Shown: positions 46,655 through 58,599 of the stretch, piece by piece
Layout of the letters: each line of letters opens with the position of its first letter
How positions within the stretch are numbered: the first letter of the stretch is position 1
From: Macrotis lagotis
Taxonomy: Eukaryota > Chordata > Mammalia > Peramelemorphia > Peramelidae
Length of the DNA: 64,000 bases
Direction: 5' to 3'
Assembly: GCF_037893015.1 (NCBI RefSeq)
Contig: NC_133658.1
Span: 144,327,982 to 144,391,981, forward strand
Notes under the pieces: model-generated
Database searches by the model: none
What the model saw: the letters and a program-made list of their open reading frames with translations, nothing else
Told to the model about the DNA's origin: nothing
Position numbers and translations under genes: made by a program

Positions 46655-47620
46655 AGATGAGCAATCATGCAGATAAAGTGCTATAAAGAATGACATCAGA
46701 GAAATAGGTGGCCAGAAAAAAAGATAGACCTGTAGTGAAATATTAGTGAAGGGCAAAGTACCAAAAGCCTACATGTTCTACTTTACTCATGCAATGTGAA
46801 TAGAATGCTAATAAAAACTCTTAGTATAGTGAGGTGATGAGTCTGGTGATGATTCTATGGAAGCACATTAACAAGGGATGGGCATGTATGGATTGCAATT
46901 GGTATCAATTGGTCACATACTTATATAGAAAAAAGTTATAGACACTGTAATATTAGATTATAAATGTAAAGTCTTTTACTTGGCTTCACAAGTTCAAGGT
47001 GGAAAGTTTGTGGCTAGACAGCAATATATCTTATTTTAAAAAAATCTGAGAGTTTAGTTGATTGCACAGCCCACATTGTGATATGGTAGCAATGTATAAA
47101 AGTCAAAGCAAACAAACAAAAAACCTAAAGTCATCTGAGGCTGCTTTAATAAGAGGCATGGTATTCAAGACTAAGGCAATAAGAAACCTACTATAATTTG
47201 CTGTAGTCACATGAAAATCAGAATATTTTCTTTCGTCCACATATTAAGAAGAACACTGATAAAATGGAGAACATCCAATGGAGTGTGACCAAGATAGAGA
47301 AGGACATTGAGGTCAAGTCAAATGAAGATGAAAAAACAAAAAATTGGAGACACGATGGCTGTCTTCAAATATCTGAGGAGTTATTGTGGGGAAGAATAGT
47401 AATATGTAGAGCTTGCAGAGAGACAGATTTTGGCTTAATATTAAAAAAAAACTTCCCAACAATTAGAACTACATAAAAATATGTTTCACTATCTTCAGAT
47501 AGCATGCCTTCTCCAACAATGGAGTTCTTCAAACAAAGAATTGTTAGTCATTTGTCAGATACCTATCTGGAATATCACCAAAGCAAGGAGGAGAGTCTGT
47601 GAGGGAATTTTCAGGGAGAC
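46655..47620 (+). mobile_element. CR1/L3-type LINE remnant
   Basis: 47,264-47,620 reads as the CR1 3' region (GAGAACATCCAATGGAGTGT, GATGGCTGTCTTCAAATATC, ATGGAGTTCTTCAAACAAAG). Upstream text is a more diverged CR1. Confidence 0.65.
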
Positions 47621-49545
47621 AAAAAAATTTGTTCTATTTTTCTGAAAGTTGCTGTGTCTGGAGGAAATTAGTGTGAGATACAGCTGGAAAAATGGAAAAC
47701 CTTGAATGACAAGCATTTAGAGCCTATGAAAATGTCAAAGATTTCCCATTGTTGTATTAAGTTACCAACTTAATTTTTAAATATTCCCCTCATCTGATAT
47801 TTTGTCTCTACCACAGCTATTCCTACTAGGCTTCCACAATATTCTCATTGAAGCTAATTCCTCCCAGTTTTTCTTATTAAAGGCTCAGACTTTTTATGAG
47901 CTTGTTGTTAACCAAAGCTTGTTATAATTAATTCCATGCTTCTGCTTTTTTTGGTTAATTTTCTTTAATTTGACTGTAAATAACTTTTAGCTTCTTAACG
48001 TCTTTTGGCAAAAGTAACTCCTGCATTCTTCCCCCTGTTCCTCTTCTCTTTGGGACAAGAGTTTGTGGTAACTGGTGTGGCACATCATTCTTCTCTTGAA
48101 CAAGTTACCTGTTCTGGCAGACCTAAATTTAATATAAGTCAATATGCAAACATCTAAATTTACCAAGGAGGTGAAATCAGAGAGGTGACAGATTAATTTT
48201 CAAAGGTATTCTTTACAAAATGCTCACCTTGAGATTTATTTAAGCTGTGAGCTCCTCTAATGCACTTAAAAGCTCCTTAGTAACTACTACTAGCATTTAA
48301 AACTATTTCTGTTGGTTCTTTGGGGGGGGGGCGCAAAAGTCCTAGAGGTTACACCAGGTTTTTCTTGCTCCTTGCTTTTTTCCCTTTCGTGTCAAAATTA
48401 TAATTCTCCTAAGGAGATTAGAATAATTAGCAAGTTCCTTAAATTTCTTTCACCTGCATCTCCCAAATTTAGCTCTGGTTTTGGTTCATCAAAGACTAAG
48501 GACTTGTGACTTAGGGATAGCTCCAGTTCAATGATGGGAAAAGAGGGAAGATGTATGGTTAATTTGGGATCTTTTGCTCCTTGTTTAGGATTTATTTGTA
48601 ATACCAGACAAAGCCTTCCCCAGACAAGGTGACAGTACCTGATTCCATACTTGGAGGGCTTTCCTTGTACAAGTGATCAATCATCCAGGCTATGACTCAG
48701 GGAAGTATCTTGGGGATGAGCCAAAGGAGGAAGTAGCTCTGGCCAGCTGGAGCTTCAAAAGGCTGAGTATCGTAATAATAGCTCACATTTATTCTCCAAC
48801 ATGATTTCATCCATGTGGGGAACTCCCAGCACAGGAGCTTTCTCCACCAAGGCAGATCTCCAGATCCCAACTTCAAGTAACCAATTTGACCCTTGCCAGG
48901 ATGTTGGAGAATAAAAGAATGCCACACAGAGGAAGAAGGGAAGAAAGACCACAAAACTGTACTCTTGGGACAAAAAAAAATTGGGAAACCTTTCCTGAAG
49001 ATGATGTCTTGTGAAGGGAGCTGCTGAGAGAGTATCATGTAGAAGCTTTATCATTAAGGGTCATAGCGAGAAGGGAAGAGTTGTTCATTCCCTGTTTAGG
49101 GTACTAAAGCATAGATTTGTTCCCCTCCAAAGAAAATGGAGCACTGTTGTCTTCCTAGGGCATGTCTCCGAGATAAATCAGAAAACCTCTCAGACTTATC
49201 TGAATGACAACTACTACCCACTTTTTGGAGATGCATGTAGGTACAAAAATTAATGCTTAAAAAAAGGTATCACTGAGGATAATGAAATTTTTGACAAGAA
49301 ACTAAAGACCAAGATCACTGTATATTTTTGCTGTTGTTCTTTATTTTTATTCTTCTCCATTCTTGATTCCTATTAAAGGGAAGAGAGATACAGAAGAGAA
49401 AAACTGATTTGGAAAGTGAATGGTGATTATTGAGACAGTCATAGGTGGAATTTTGGATTACTAATTTCAAATATAGGGCTGAGATATCTGACCAGAGGTA
49501 GAGAATACTTAATAAAGGTAGCTAAGAATGTATTTGCTGCATCAC
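47620..49545. other. Unclassified sequence
   Basis: Nearly 2 kb without a recognised repeat. Overlapping open frames at 48,697-49,054 on the minus strand (113 and 99 codons) have no domain or splice context and are treated as chance. Confidence 0.45.
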
Positions 49546-50130
49546 TAACTAGACAACAGCACAGGTCCTGGCAGTTAGATAGGAAGTCAACAGGGAGAGT
49601 CCCAATTCCACACAAAGTCTGAACCCTGGGAACACTGGGGAAAAAGACAGGACTAGGTTGGGACTAAACCATTAATTAAGCAAAGTCTGAATATAAAGGG
49701 GGAACAAACCTCTGCAAAGGCAATGCTGGAGTTGTGTAGGCAACATCTTGACCAATGGCAAACCAGGGATCAGACCTCAGACCTCAGCACAAGAAAAGCT
49801 TGAGTCTATGCTCCCTATGCCACAGGAGCAGAGTTCAAACAATCAAAATGAGGAAAAAACTAGAAGAGCACTAACTATAGAAAAAACTAAAAGAGCACTA
49901 ATCAAGGAATGCATTCCCATAGAATAAGAAGTCTAACTGGAAAAGGAACGTAACTCTTCAAAACATAAAAATCAACCAAATGGAAAAGGAAACACAAAAA
50001 CCAACTGGAGAAAATAAAACCCTAAAAATTAGAATTGAAGAAAAAGAAATTAATGAGACACCAAGACACCAAGATTTCATCAAACAAAATCAAAAGGCTG
50101 GAAAAATAAAACCTAAAGAAAATGTATCTT

Positions 50131-51720
50131 GGAATCAGCCTCGAAGCCTCGGGGCTGACTTCCCCCTGGAGCCATCCCGGTCACTAAGCTGGATCGAGCC
50201 TGGAAGCCCTGCCCCCGGCCTCGGGAGCCGCATTCCGGGTCTGGTATGTCGGGCTTCCCTCATCACCTGGATTGGGCCGGCCCGGGCACCTGCCTTTGGG
50301 GCGGTGCCATCTGATGACGTAGGGAAGAGGGCAGGTTGAACACATTCAGTTTGCTTAGAAGTCGACATTTTCCAAGATGGGTGAAAGAAAAGGTGTAAAC
50401 AAGTACTACCCTCCAGACTTTGATCCAGCAAAGCACGGCTCTCTCAATCGATACCACCACAGCCATCCACTTCGGGAGAGGGCACGAAAACTTTCACAGG
50501 GCATTCTTGTCATAAGATTTGAGATGCCCTATAACATCTAGTGTGATGGCTGTGAGAACCACATTGGCATGGGTGTCCGTTACAATGCTGAAAAGAACAT
50601 TGGCAATCACTATACAACCCCAATTTATAGGTTCAGAATGAAATGTCACCTCTGTGTCAACTACATCGAGATGCAGACGGATCCTGCCAATTGTGACTAT
50701 GCGATTGTGAGTGGTGCCCAAAGGAAGGAGGAACGCTGGGACATGGCAGACAACGAACAGATCCTGACCACAGAGCAGGAGAAGAAACAGAAGCTGGAGA
50801 CAGATGCCATGCTCCGCCTGGAGCATGGCACCACAGACCAGAGCAAGTTGAAGAAGGCCATTCCCACCCTGTCCAACATCCAGGAAGCCCAGAGCACCTG
50901 GAAGGATGATTTTGCCCTTAACAGCATGCTAAGGAGGAAGTTTAGGGAAAAGAAAAAGGCCATAAAGGAAGAAGAGGAAAAAACTCTGACCCTCCAGATC
51001 AAGGCAAATCTCAGTATCCCCTGGTGCCTGAAACAGAGGAGGACCAGATGCTTGCTGCCCTTCTCAAGTACCACAGCCTGGACTCATATGAAGACAAACA
51101 GAAATTGAAACAGACTGAAATCTTTGGCTGCTCCTGGTTCCTTTCCACCCCAGTACCTGGGGCCAGCAACAGCAAGGTGAACAGTGTCCTTAAGCTGGCA
51201 ATTAGCCAAAAACCTATGCCTAGTGGGTCCTCCATCACTAGCAGCAACCTAGGGATTGTTCGTCGGAAGTCCAGGGATGACCTGGAGAGCCCTCCAGAGT
51301 CAGGGGAAGCTCCAGAGCCAAGTGGAAGGAAGGAGGAGGAAGAGAACCCCCCAGGAGGATCTTCCTCAAATAGAGACTGTCCCCAAGATGTGGAGATACA
51401 GGGAGGCCCTACCAGTACCTCTGTCCTCAATTTTTCACTAGTTGCAGACTATTCAGACTCTGAGAATGACTGATGTTGTCATTCCCTTCATCCTAGGCCT
51501 TTCTCATATCTTTGCCTCCCTCTCCAAAACATTCAGAGTTACCTGTGCCTGCTAAAATATGTGCTTACTACCTGGGAGGCTTTCATTCACCCAAGAGACC
51601 ATATATGGGCTTTTCCCCACCAGACCTTCCAAGAACCAAGAAACTTTTTTTCCCCTCACAACTCAATTTCTCTGTAAATAATTGGGTTTTTATTTATTTA
51701 ACTGAAAAAAAAGAAAGTGT
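50131..51720 (+). mobile_element. Full extent of the YJU2B retrocopy, with UTRs, A-rich tail and target duplication
   Basis: Left flank AAAATGTATCTT (50,119-50,130) and right flank AAAAGTATCTT (51,721-51,731) are a near-perfect target duplication. Just before the right copy is an A-rich tail (ACTGAAAAAAAAG, about 51,701-51,713). If the interval is removed, the L1/HAL1 ORF1 text on either side becomes continuous, which supports these limits. The copy seems to include a long 5' UTR, so the reverse transcript was close to full length. Confidence 0.8.
50377..51473 (+). pseudogene. YJU2B: Processed pseudogene of YJU2B (CCDC130), spliceosome-associated YJU2-family protein
   Basis: The translation from 50,377 starts MGERKGVNKYYPPDFDPAKH and matches the YJU2B/CCDC130 protein along its length. 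It includes the zinc-ligand Cys pairs CDGC and CHLC of the YJU2 domain, the KEERWDMADNEQ stretch, the Lys/Glu-rich coiled coil, and the acidic C-terminus ending SLVADYSDSEND. YJU2 relatives act in pre-mRNA splicing. There are no introns. It is broken as a gene: codon 55 is TAG where the family has Trp, and about codon 214 (near 51,018) one base is missing, moving the C-terminal third to another frame. One residue is also missing after RYNAEK. The GC-rich stretch at 50,131-50,376 looks like the copied 5' UTR and 51,474-51,717 like the 3' UTR. The copy is flanked by imperfect duplications inside an L1-type ORF1, so it is an L1-made retrocopy with no promoter of its own. Confidence 0.93.
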
Positions 51721-52554
51721 AAAAGTATCTTTTGGGAAAAAACAAATGACCTATAAATTGGTACAGGAGAAATAATTTACAAATAATTGGTCTTCCAGAC
51801 ACTTAGATTTAAAAAAAAAAGAGCCTGGAAAATATTTTTCAGTAACTCATCAGGGAAAACTATCCAAAATACATTAGATCAAGAAGACAATATAACCCTT
51901 GAACAAATACACAGAACACCTCCAGAAAGAGACACCAGGATAAAAACTCCAAGGATTATCATAACCAAATTCCAGAATTCTCAAATAAAGGAGAAAATGA
52001 TACAAGCAGTCAAAAAGAAGCAATTTAATACAAAGGAAGCACAATCAAAATTTCACAGGACTTATCAGCTTCAACATTTAAAGATTGGAGGGCCTGGAAT
52101 ATGACATTTCAGAGGACAAAGGACCTTGGATTGCAACCAAGAATTTACTACCCTTCAAAATTCAGGATATTCTGTTGAGGGAAAAGATGGATGTTCAACG
52201 AAATAGAGGACTTCCAAAATATCCTGTTAAAAAGACGAGAAGTGAACAAAGAATTCGATCTTCAAATACAAGGTTCAAGACATGTTTAGAAAGGTAAATG
52301 AAAGGAGATAAAAAGTCAAGAATATTAAATTGTATACAGCCCTACAAGGGAAGATAATTTTTAAAAAGTTCACAGGAGTCAAAATTTAAGAAAGGAGAAA
52401 CCCATGACCTTTGCAAAATATCATATCGTATACATACATACACACACACATATATGAAACATATATATGAAACAAATACCAAACATTAAGACGAGAAAGA
52501 GGAATTTCCAGTATTTAAGACAATCAAGATGTCCTAATAGAAATAGGTAAAATT

Positions 52555-53460
52555 CAATTCCATGCAATAATCATTTATTAAGTACTTACTATGTATAAGA
52601 CACTGTGCAAAGTGCAATGATGCAAAAAAGAAAAAGACAGTTTCTGCCCTCAAGAAGCTTACAATCTAATGGGGGAAATCTTAATAGGAAGCTGAAAAGT
52701 AGGAGTGGAGGAAACCAGGGAGGATCAACATATTTGAGGGAACCAAAATTAAGCAGAACTGCTGATAGAAAAATAGAGAGTTACCTACAAAGTTTTGAAA
52801 GTGCAGAACCCTCTATAGAGAAAGACTTTGGGAGAACTTTATTCCATCCTTCAGACTTCCAATCAGAGAGGAAAGGCAATTGAGAGTTCAATTCAATTCA
52901 AGATATTCAATAAACATTTATTAAGAAACTATGTACCAGGCCTAGGGGATATAAAAAGGGGCAAAAGATTGTCCCTGTCCTTTAGGATCTTATAGACCAA
53001 TGGGGTAGGCAACATGCAAGCAAATATATTCAAAGGAAGCTACATATTGGATAGGTAGGAAATGATCAAATAAGTAGAGAAAAGTTAAAAGAATTAAAAG
53101 GAGTGAGGGGAGGCTTCTTGTAGAAGGTGGAATTTTAGTTAAAACTTAAAAAAATCAAGAGAGCTTAGTAGTTGAAAAGGAGAAAGAGTATTTCAGTCAT
53201 AGGAACAGAACACACATGTGTTGGGGATTAAAGTATAAGAAGACTGGAAAGGTAGGAGGGGGCTAGGTTACTAGCATTTTGTATTTGATCCTGGAAGCAA
53301 CAGGAAGTCACTGGAATTTGTTCAGCCAGAGGGGTGACATGATCAGACTTGGGTTTTAGGAAAATTACTTTAGTGATAGAATAGCATTTTGATTGAAGTG
53401 GAGAGTAACTTGAGGTAGGCAGAACTACCAGTAGGCTACTGCCTACATCACATAATAAAT
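52555..53460 (-). mobile_element. L2 LINE fragments
   Basis: Two overlapping antisense L2 3' stretches: TTATTAAGTACTTACTATGT...CTCAAGAAGCTTACAATC from 52,560, and TAAACATTTATTAAGAAACT...GGGGTGACATGATCAGACTT from 52,905. Confidence 0.7.
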
Positions 53461-53598
53461 AAACATTAGACTAGGGATTCAAGCCCAGATTTCTCCCAGT
53501 TTTCAATCTGGTCTTTTCTCCCCATCCCTGATGCCTTTCATAGTCTCCCTTTGTCTGCTGAACTCTTCCCCATCTTTAACCCCCTTTTAGGAATCTTT

Positions 53599-56440
53599 TT
53601 TTCATTTTTTTGGTTTATTTATTTTATATTATTACAATAATCTTGTTATGAGAGTAAACATAACCCCGCCAAGAAGATGAGAAACCTCAAGAATAGTGAG
53701 AGAAAAAAAATGTACTTCAGTCTATGTTCAGATTCCAATGGCTCTGTCTCTGGGATGAGTTGCCTTCTTTATCATAAGTCCACCAAAGAAGTTGCTTTAA
53801 TATGTGTTATTCAATTCAATAGTTGTTATTACTAACTATATTTCCCTCCACTCTAATCCTTCCCACTCTGATTTATTCTATTCTCTATTTCCTTTCATCC
53901 TGGCCCTGTTCAAAAGTGTGTTGCATCTGAGTACCCTCTCCCATGATGCTTTCTTCTATCACCTATTCCCTCCTTCCCTCCCCCCACCATTCCCCCTTAT
54001 CCCTTCCCTTTCTTCTCATTTTTCTCAAAGGTAAGATAGATTTCTATACCCTATTAAGTGTGTATGTTATTTCCTCTCTGAGCCATTTCTGATGAGAATG
54101 AAGGCTCACTCATTCCCCCTTGCCTTCTCCCATTCCACTCCATTGAAAAAGGTTTTCTTGACTCTTATGTGAAATATCTTAGCCTCTCCTTTCTCTTCCA
54201 GTACTTTCCTTTATCACCTATTGACTCCATCTTTTTACTATATTATACCATTGGATTCTGCTCCTTCCTGTGCCCTGTCTATATATGCTCCTTCTAACTG
54301 TTCTTATAAATGACAAAGTTCGTATGAGTTACAAGTATCTTCTTCCCATGCAGGAATACAAACAGTTCAACATCACTAAGTTCCTCATAATTAGTCCTTC
54401 TCATCCACCCCCTCTATGGTTCACCAGAGTCCTGTACTTGGAGATCACACTTTCTGTTCAGCTCTGGTTGTTTCAATAGGAAAGTTTTAAAGTACCCTGT
54501 TTCATTGAAAGTTCATCTTTTCCCCTGAAATAGATTGTTCAGTTTTGTTGGGTAGTTGATTCTCAGTTGTAAACCAAGATCTTTTGCCTTCTGGAATCTC
54601 ATATTCCAATCCCCATGAACCCTTAATGTAGATGCTACCAGATCTTGTGTAATCCTGACTATAGAGGCACAGTAGTTGAATTATTTGTTTCTGGAATCTT
54701 TTAGTATTTTCTCTTTGACTTGGGAGTTTGGGAATTTGGCTATACTATTCCTGAAAGTTTTTTTAGGATCTCTTTCAGGAGGTTATCAGTGAATTCCCTC
54801 AATTTCTATTTTACCCCCTGCTTCTAGGACCTCAGGGCAGTTTTGCTGTATTATTTCTTGAAAAATGAAGTCTAAGGGGCAGCTAGGTGGCACAGAGGAT
54901 AGAGCACTGGCCCTGGAGTCAGGAGGACCTGAGTTCAAATCCTATCTCAGATACTTAATAATTGCCTAGCTGTGTGACCTTGGGAGAATCACTTAACTCC
55001 ACTGCCCCTTAAATTAAAAAAAAAAAAGAAAAATGAAGTCTAGGCTCTTTTCCTGCCATGACTTTAAGGTAGCCCAATAATTTTTAAATTATTTCTCCTG
55101 GATCTGTTTTCAAGATCGGTTGTTTTTCCAATGAGATAGTTCACATTTTCTTCTAATTTGGTGGGGGGATGGTGGAATAGTTTTATTTCTTCCTGATTTC
55201 TTACAAAGTCATCAGCTTCCTTTAGTTTTATTTTGCAATTGAAGGAGTTATTTTCTTCAGAGAGCTTTTTTAAATCTCCTTTTCCAGCTGGCCAATTCTG
55301 CTTTTTCAGGCATTCTTCTCCTCATTTGCCTTTTGTGTTGTTTTTTCCATTGGCCTAAACTGGTTTTTAATATGTTATTTTCTTCATTACTTTTTGTATT
55401 TCTTTCACCAAGCTGCTAATTTGGTTTTCATGATTTATCAGCATCACTCTCATTTCTCCTCCCAATTTTTCCTCTACCTCCCTTAATTGCTTTTCAAAGT
55501 CTTTTTTGAGCTCATCCATAGCCTGAGCCCATTTTCTATTTCTCTTGGAGGTTTTGGATATAGAAGCTTCAATTTTGTCACCTTCTGAATCTTCCATGGG
55601 ACCAAAGTAATTTTCTATGGTCAGATTCTTCTTTTTCTTTCATTTGCTCATTTCCTCAGCCTATGATTGATTTATTGAACTTCCAAGGCCTTGGGGAGTT
55701 TGGGGGACACCCCACTGGCACTTTAATTCCTCCAAAGTCTTATGAGAGACTTTGACTGCTTTCTTGACTTTACTTCGATCTATGGATAACCACAGGCACT
55801 CCCCTCTGCCCTGGAGCTGCAAGGAGAGTCCCTGCTCAGCTATGGTGGTATGGGAGTCCGAACTACAACCTGGATTTGCGTATGGGCAAACAGCTGAATC
55901 CTGCCTCATGGAGAGCAGAGGGACTTCTGCAGTCTCCCCAACCCCTTTACTCTCTGTGGGCTACACTCTGGAGGTGCAGGCTGGCTTCCCTGATTCCTGC
56001 TGCAGATTCTCACCATAAGGCTGGTCTGAGGCCAGCACTCACTCCACACTCATTATGGTGAAGAAGACTTCTCTTACCACCCCTTCATGCTGCTGCCAGT
56101 GATCCTGGGACCAGGAGGTCTAGAAACCAACCCCTCTGTCACAGACCCAGGCAGCCCCAGGGATCTAGGTACTCAGCCTGGCCACACTATATTGTGGGGG
56201 CTGTTGTGACTGCAGCTGTGCTCATGGTGACTTTTTCCAACCCCCAGTCCCAGTGAAAGAGACCTTTCTTGAGGAACTTCTAAGTTGCCTTGAACTGGGA
56301 AATTGTATTACTCAGTCTTTCTGTGGGTTCTGCCCCTCTAGATTGTGGCTAGAGTTATAATTTGATGGCTTTTGGAGTTTTGGGAGGAACAAGTTTCTGG
56401 GAATTTGGGCCTTCATGCCATCATCTTGGCTCTGCCCCCC
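53599..56440 (-). mobile_element. Full-length half-L1 (HAL1) element with target duplication
   Basis: On the minus strand it starts with GGGGGGCAGAGCCAAGATG (the L1/HAL1 5' end, at 56,440) and has a leader of about 0.8 kb. ORF1 follows, with a coiled coil (MEDSEGDKIEASISKTSKRN and QLREVEEKLGGEMRVMLINH, about 55,367-55,597) and the ORF1p C-terminal domain (about 54,410-54,860). After that comes a non-coding 3' region of about 0.8 kb and an A-rich tail at 53,599-53,618. There is no ORF2. AGGAATCTTT occurs exactly at 53,589-53,598 and again at 56,441-56,450 as a 10-bp target duplication, so both ends are real. A WSINE sits inside it. HAL1s are known to be mobilised in trans by L1. ORF1 is interrupted in several places. 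Confidence 0.85.
54875..55027 (+). mobile_element. WSINE-like tRNA SINE inside the HAL1
   Basis: Starts GGGGCAGCTAGGTGGC and ends in an A-rich tail. It is flanked by a perfect 15-bp duplication, GAAAAATGAAGTCTA (54,860-54,874 and 55,028-55,042), so it is younger than the HAL1. Confidence 0.95.
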
Positions 56441-56449
56441 AGGAATCTT

Positions 56450-56958
56450 TATGTGAAAAGATCTTGACAACAATTTCATCCATTGCACTCATTTTGTATG
56501 GAAGGAAACTGAAACCCAGAGATATATAATTCGCCTAAAGTTACAAAGTCCATTAGCAGCTGAGCCAGACTTTGAGGTCAGTGCTCTTTTGGTTTTTCCA
56601 GAAGCATTTCTGGAGGAGCTTCCATGTCAGATCTGGGGAGACAAAAAATTTAGATAAGGGATGAGTCCATGATGGAATTCTCCTTCTTAAGGGAGAGGAG
56701 TTTAAGGGAAGAAAGATATATTTGTGAATCATGGGAGCTGATGAGATCACTAAAAGGATAAAGAGAAGAAAATCCAAGACATTACTCTGAGAACACTTAC
56801 AGTTATTGGATGTGATCTGGAGAAGGATCCAGCAAAGGAGACAGAGAAGGAGTAGCCAGACAGGTGGGAGGAGAACCAGGAGAGAAATAATGTTCTGAAA
56901 ACCTAGAGAGAAGAGAGTCTCAAGTTGAAAAATGTGATCAATAGTGACAAAGGCTGCA
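56450..56958 (-). mobile_element. MIR remnant and L2 LINE fragment right of HAL1
   Basis: A short MIR-like piece (GGAAACTGAAACCCAGAGAT, about 56,500) is followed from about 56,650 by antisense L2 (CATGGGAGCTGATGAGATCA, AACCTAGAGAGAAGAGAG). It ends at the L1 junction GGCTGCAG. Confidence 0.7.
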
Positions 56959-57645
56959 GTTTGGAACTATGCCCAAAGGACAGTAAACTGTGCATGCCCT
57001 TTATTCCAGCCATTACAAGGTTTGTATCCCAAGGAGATCATAAAGAAGTGAAAAGGACCCACATGTAAAAATATTTATAGTAGCTCCTTTTGTGGCAGCA
57101 AAGTTGAGGGAATGTCCATCAATTGGAGAATGACTGAATGTAATGGAATATTATTCTTTAAGAAATGGTGAGCAGAAAGATTTCAGAAAAACATGGAATG
57201 TCTACTTAAACTGATACAAAGTGAAGTAAGCAGAACCATGAGAATATTGAACACAGTAGTAGCAACATTGTGCAATGATCAACCACGAATGACTTAGTTG
57301 TTCTCAAAAATACAATGATCTGAGACAATTCCAGAGGACTCTTGATGGAAAATGCTACCCACATTCAAAGAAAAAAACCGATAGAGGCTGAATGCCCATC
57401 AAGGTATACTGTTATCATTTTCTTTATTTTTCCCTTTTTTCCTTTTAGTCTGTTTCTTCTTTCACTGCATGACTAATATGGAAATGTTTTACATGATTGC
57501 CAATATACAACCTATATCAAATTGCTTATCATCTTAGAGAGGGGAAGAAAGAGGAGAAAGAGAAAATTTGGAACTCAATTTTTAAAACTTAAAGTTAAAT
57601 TATCTTTACAATATCTTTGGAAAAATACTATTCAAAAAAACTGAA
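56959..57645 (+). mobile_element. 5'-truncated L1 3' end joined to L2
   Basis: Starts TTTGGAACTATGCCCAAAGG (ORF2 C-terminus) directly after L2 text ending GGCTGCAG. It continues through the L1 3' UTR to an A-rich end near 57,640. Confidence 0.85.
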
Positions 57646-57925
57646 AGATATAAGCCTATGACCAATACAATCAGTATTCATGACTTCAGAACTCATGATT
57701 TTCATCAAACATGGGTGATGAAACATACTAAAGAGATCATAGATTTAGAGTAGGAATGAGACATATTCTTGTAAATGACCCTTAAAGAAATATGTTTTGC
57801 TTCACCGTGTATATTTGAAGTCACTGTTTTATTAGTTTTACTCAACTTTTACTTTGTCACAAGATCTCACACATAATGAGAATAATCTCTAAATGTTTGT
57901 AATTTAAATATAAAACAAATCAAGA

Positions 57926-58082
57926 GGGGTAGCTAGATGGTACAATGGATAGAGTGCCAGCCCTGGAGTCAGGAGGACCTGAGTTCAAATCCAGCCTCAG
58001 ACACTTAATAATTACCTAGCTGTGTGGTCTTGGACAAGTCACTTAACCCCATTGCCTTGCAAAAACCCTAAAAAACAAACAA
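57926..58082 (+). mobile_element. WSINE-like SINE
   Basis: GGGGTAGCTAGATGGTACAA...CCATTGCCTTGCAAAAACCC with short AAATCAAGA flanks. Confidence 0.95.
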
Positions 58083-58169
58083 ACAAAAATAAATCAAGAA
58101 AGTTGAAAATTCAATTCCTGGAAAGATTCTAGAATAGATTACCACAGTTATGATTAAGAAACTCTGGAG

Positions 58170-58316
58170 ATGGGTGGCTAGGTGGCGCAGTGGATAAAGC
58201 ACCAGCCCTGGAGTCAGGAGTACCTGGGTTCAAATCTCAGACACTTAATAATTACCTAGATGTGTGGCCTTGGGCAAGCCATTTAACCCCATTTGCCTTG
58301 CAAAAACCTAAAAAAA
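58170..58316 (+). mobile_element. WSINE-like SINE
   Basis: GGGTGGCTAGGTGGCGCAGT...AAAAACCTAAAAAA with AAACTCTGG flanks. Confidence 0.95.
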
Positions 58317-58324
58317 AAAAAAAA

Positions 58325-58595
58325 CTCTGGGGAGAGTGGATAGACTTCCAGGTCTGGAGTCAGTAAGACTCATCTTTCTGAATTCAAATCTACAAATCTA
58401 GCCTCAGACACTTCTTAGCTAGGTGATCCAGGACAAGTTACTTAACCTTATTTGCCTCAGTTCCTGATCTGTAAAAATGAGCTGGAGAAGGAAATGACAA
58501 CTACTTCAGTAACTTTGTCAAGAAAACCCCAAATGGGAACACAAAAAGTTAGACTCCACTGAAAAAACTGACTGAACAATAAACAACAAATGAAC
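58325..58595 (+). mobile_element. MAR1-type SINE
   Basis: GAGTGGATAGACTTCCAGGT...CCTGATCTGTAAAAATGAGC...CTGACTGAACAATAAACAAC. Confidence 0.85.
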
Positions 58596-58599
58596 AACT

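Larger units (their letters stand above)
49545..52320 (+). mobile_element. L1/HAL1-type LINE: 5' UTR plus degraded ORF1, split by the YJU2B retrocopy
   Basis: 49,545-50,130 reads as the marsupial L1/HAL1 leader and ORF1 start (Lys/Glu-rich, EKETQKPTGENKTLKIRIEE). 51,721-52,320 resumes ORF1. The ORF1p C-terminal region is recognisable from the HRTPPERD and IITKFQNSQIKEKMIQA stretches, followed by a frame change and the RAW/PRI-like region near 52,090-52,150. ORF1p is the RNA-binding chaperone of L1. No ORF2 follows before the L2 sequence at 52.5 kb, which is consistent with HAL1 or with truncation. Several stops and shifts are present, so it is inactive. Confidence 0.75.

Noticed and set aside
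48697-49054. 113- and 99-codon overlapping minus-strand open frames
   Set aside because: They overlap in different phases and have no recognisable domain, start context or splice sites.
50569-51108. 179-codon open frame as a possible living YJU2B gene or short isoform
   Set aside because: It is part of an intronless retrocopy with an upstream stop at codon 55, a downstream frame loss, an A-rich tail and a target duplication.
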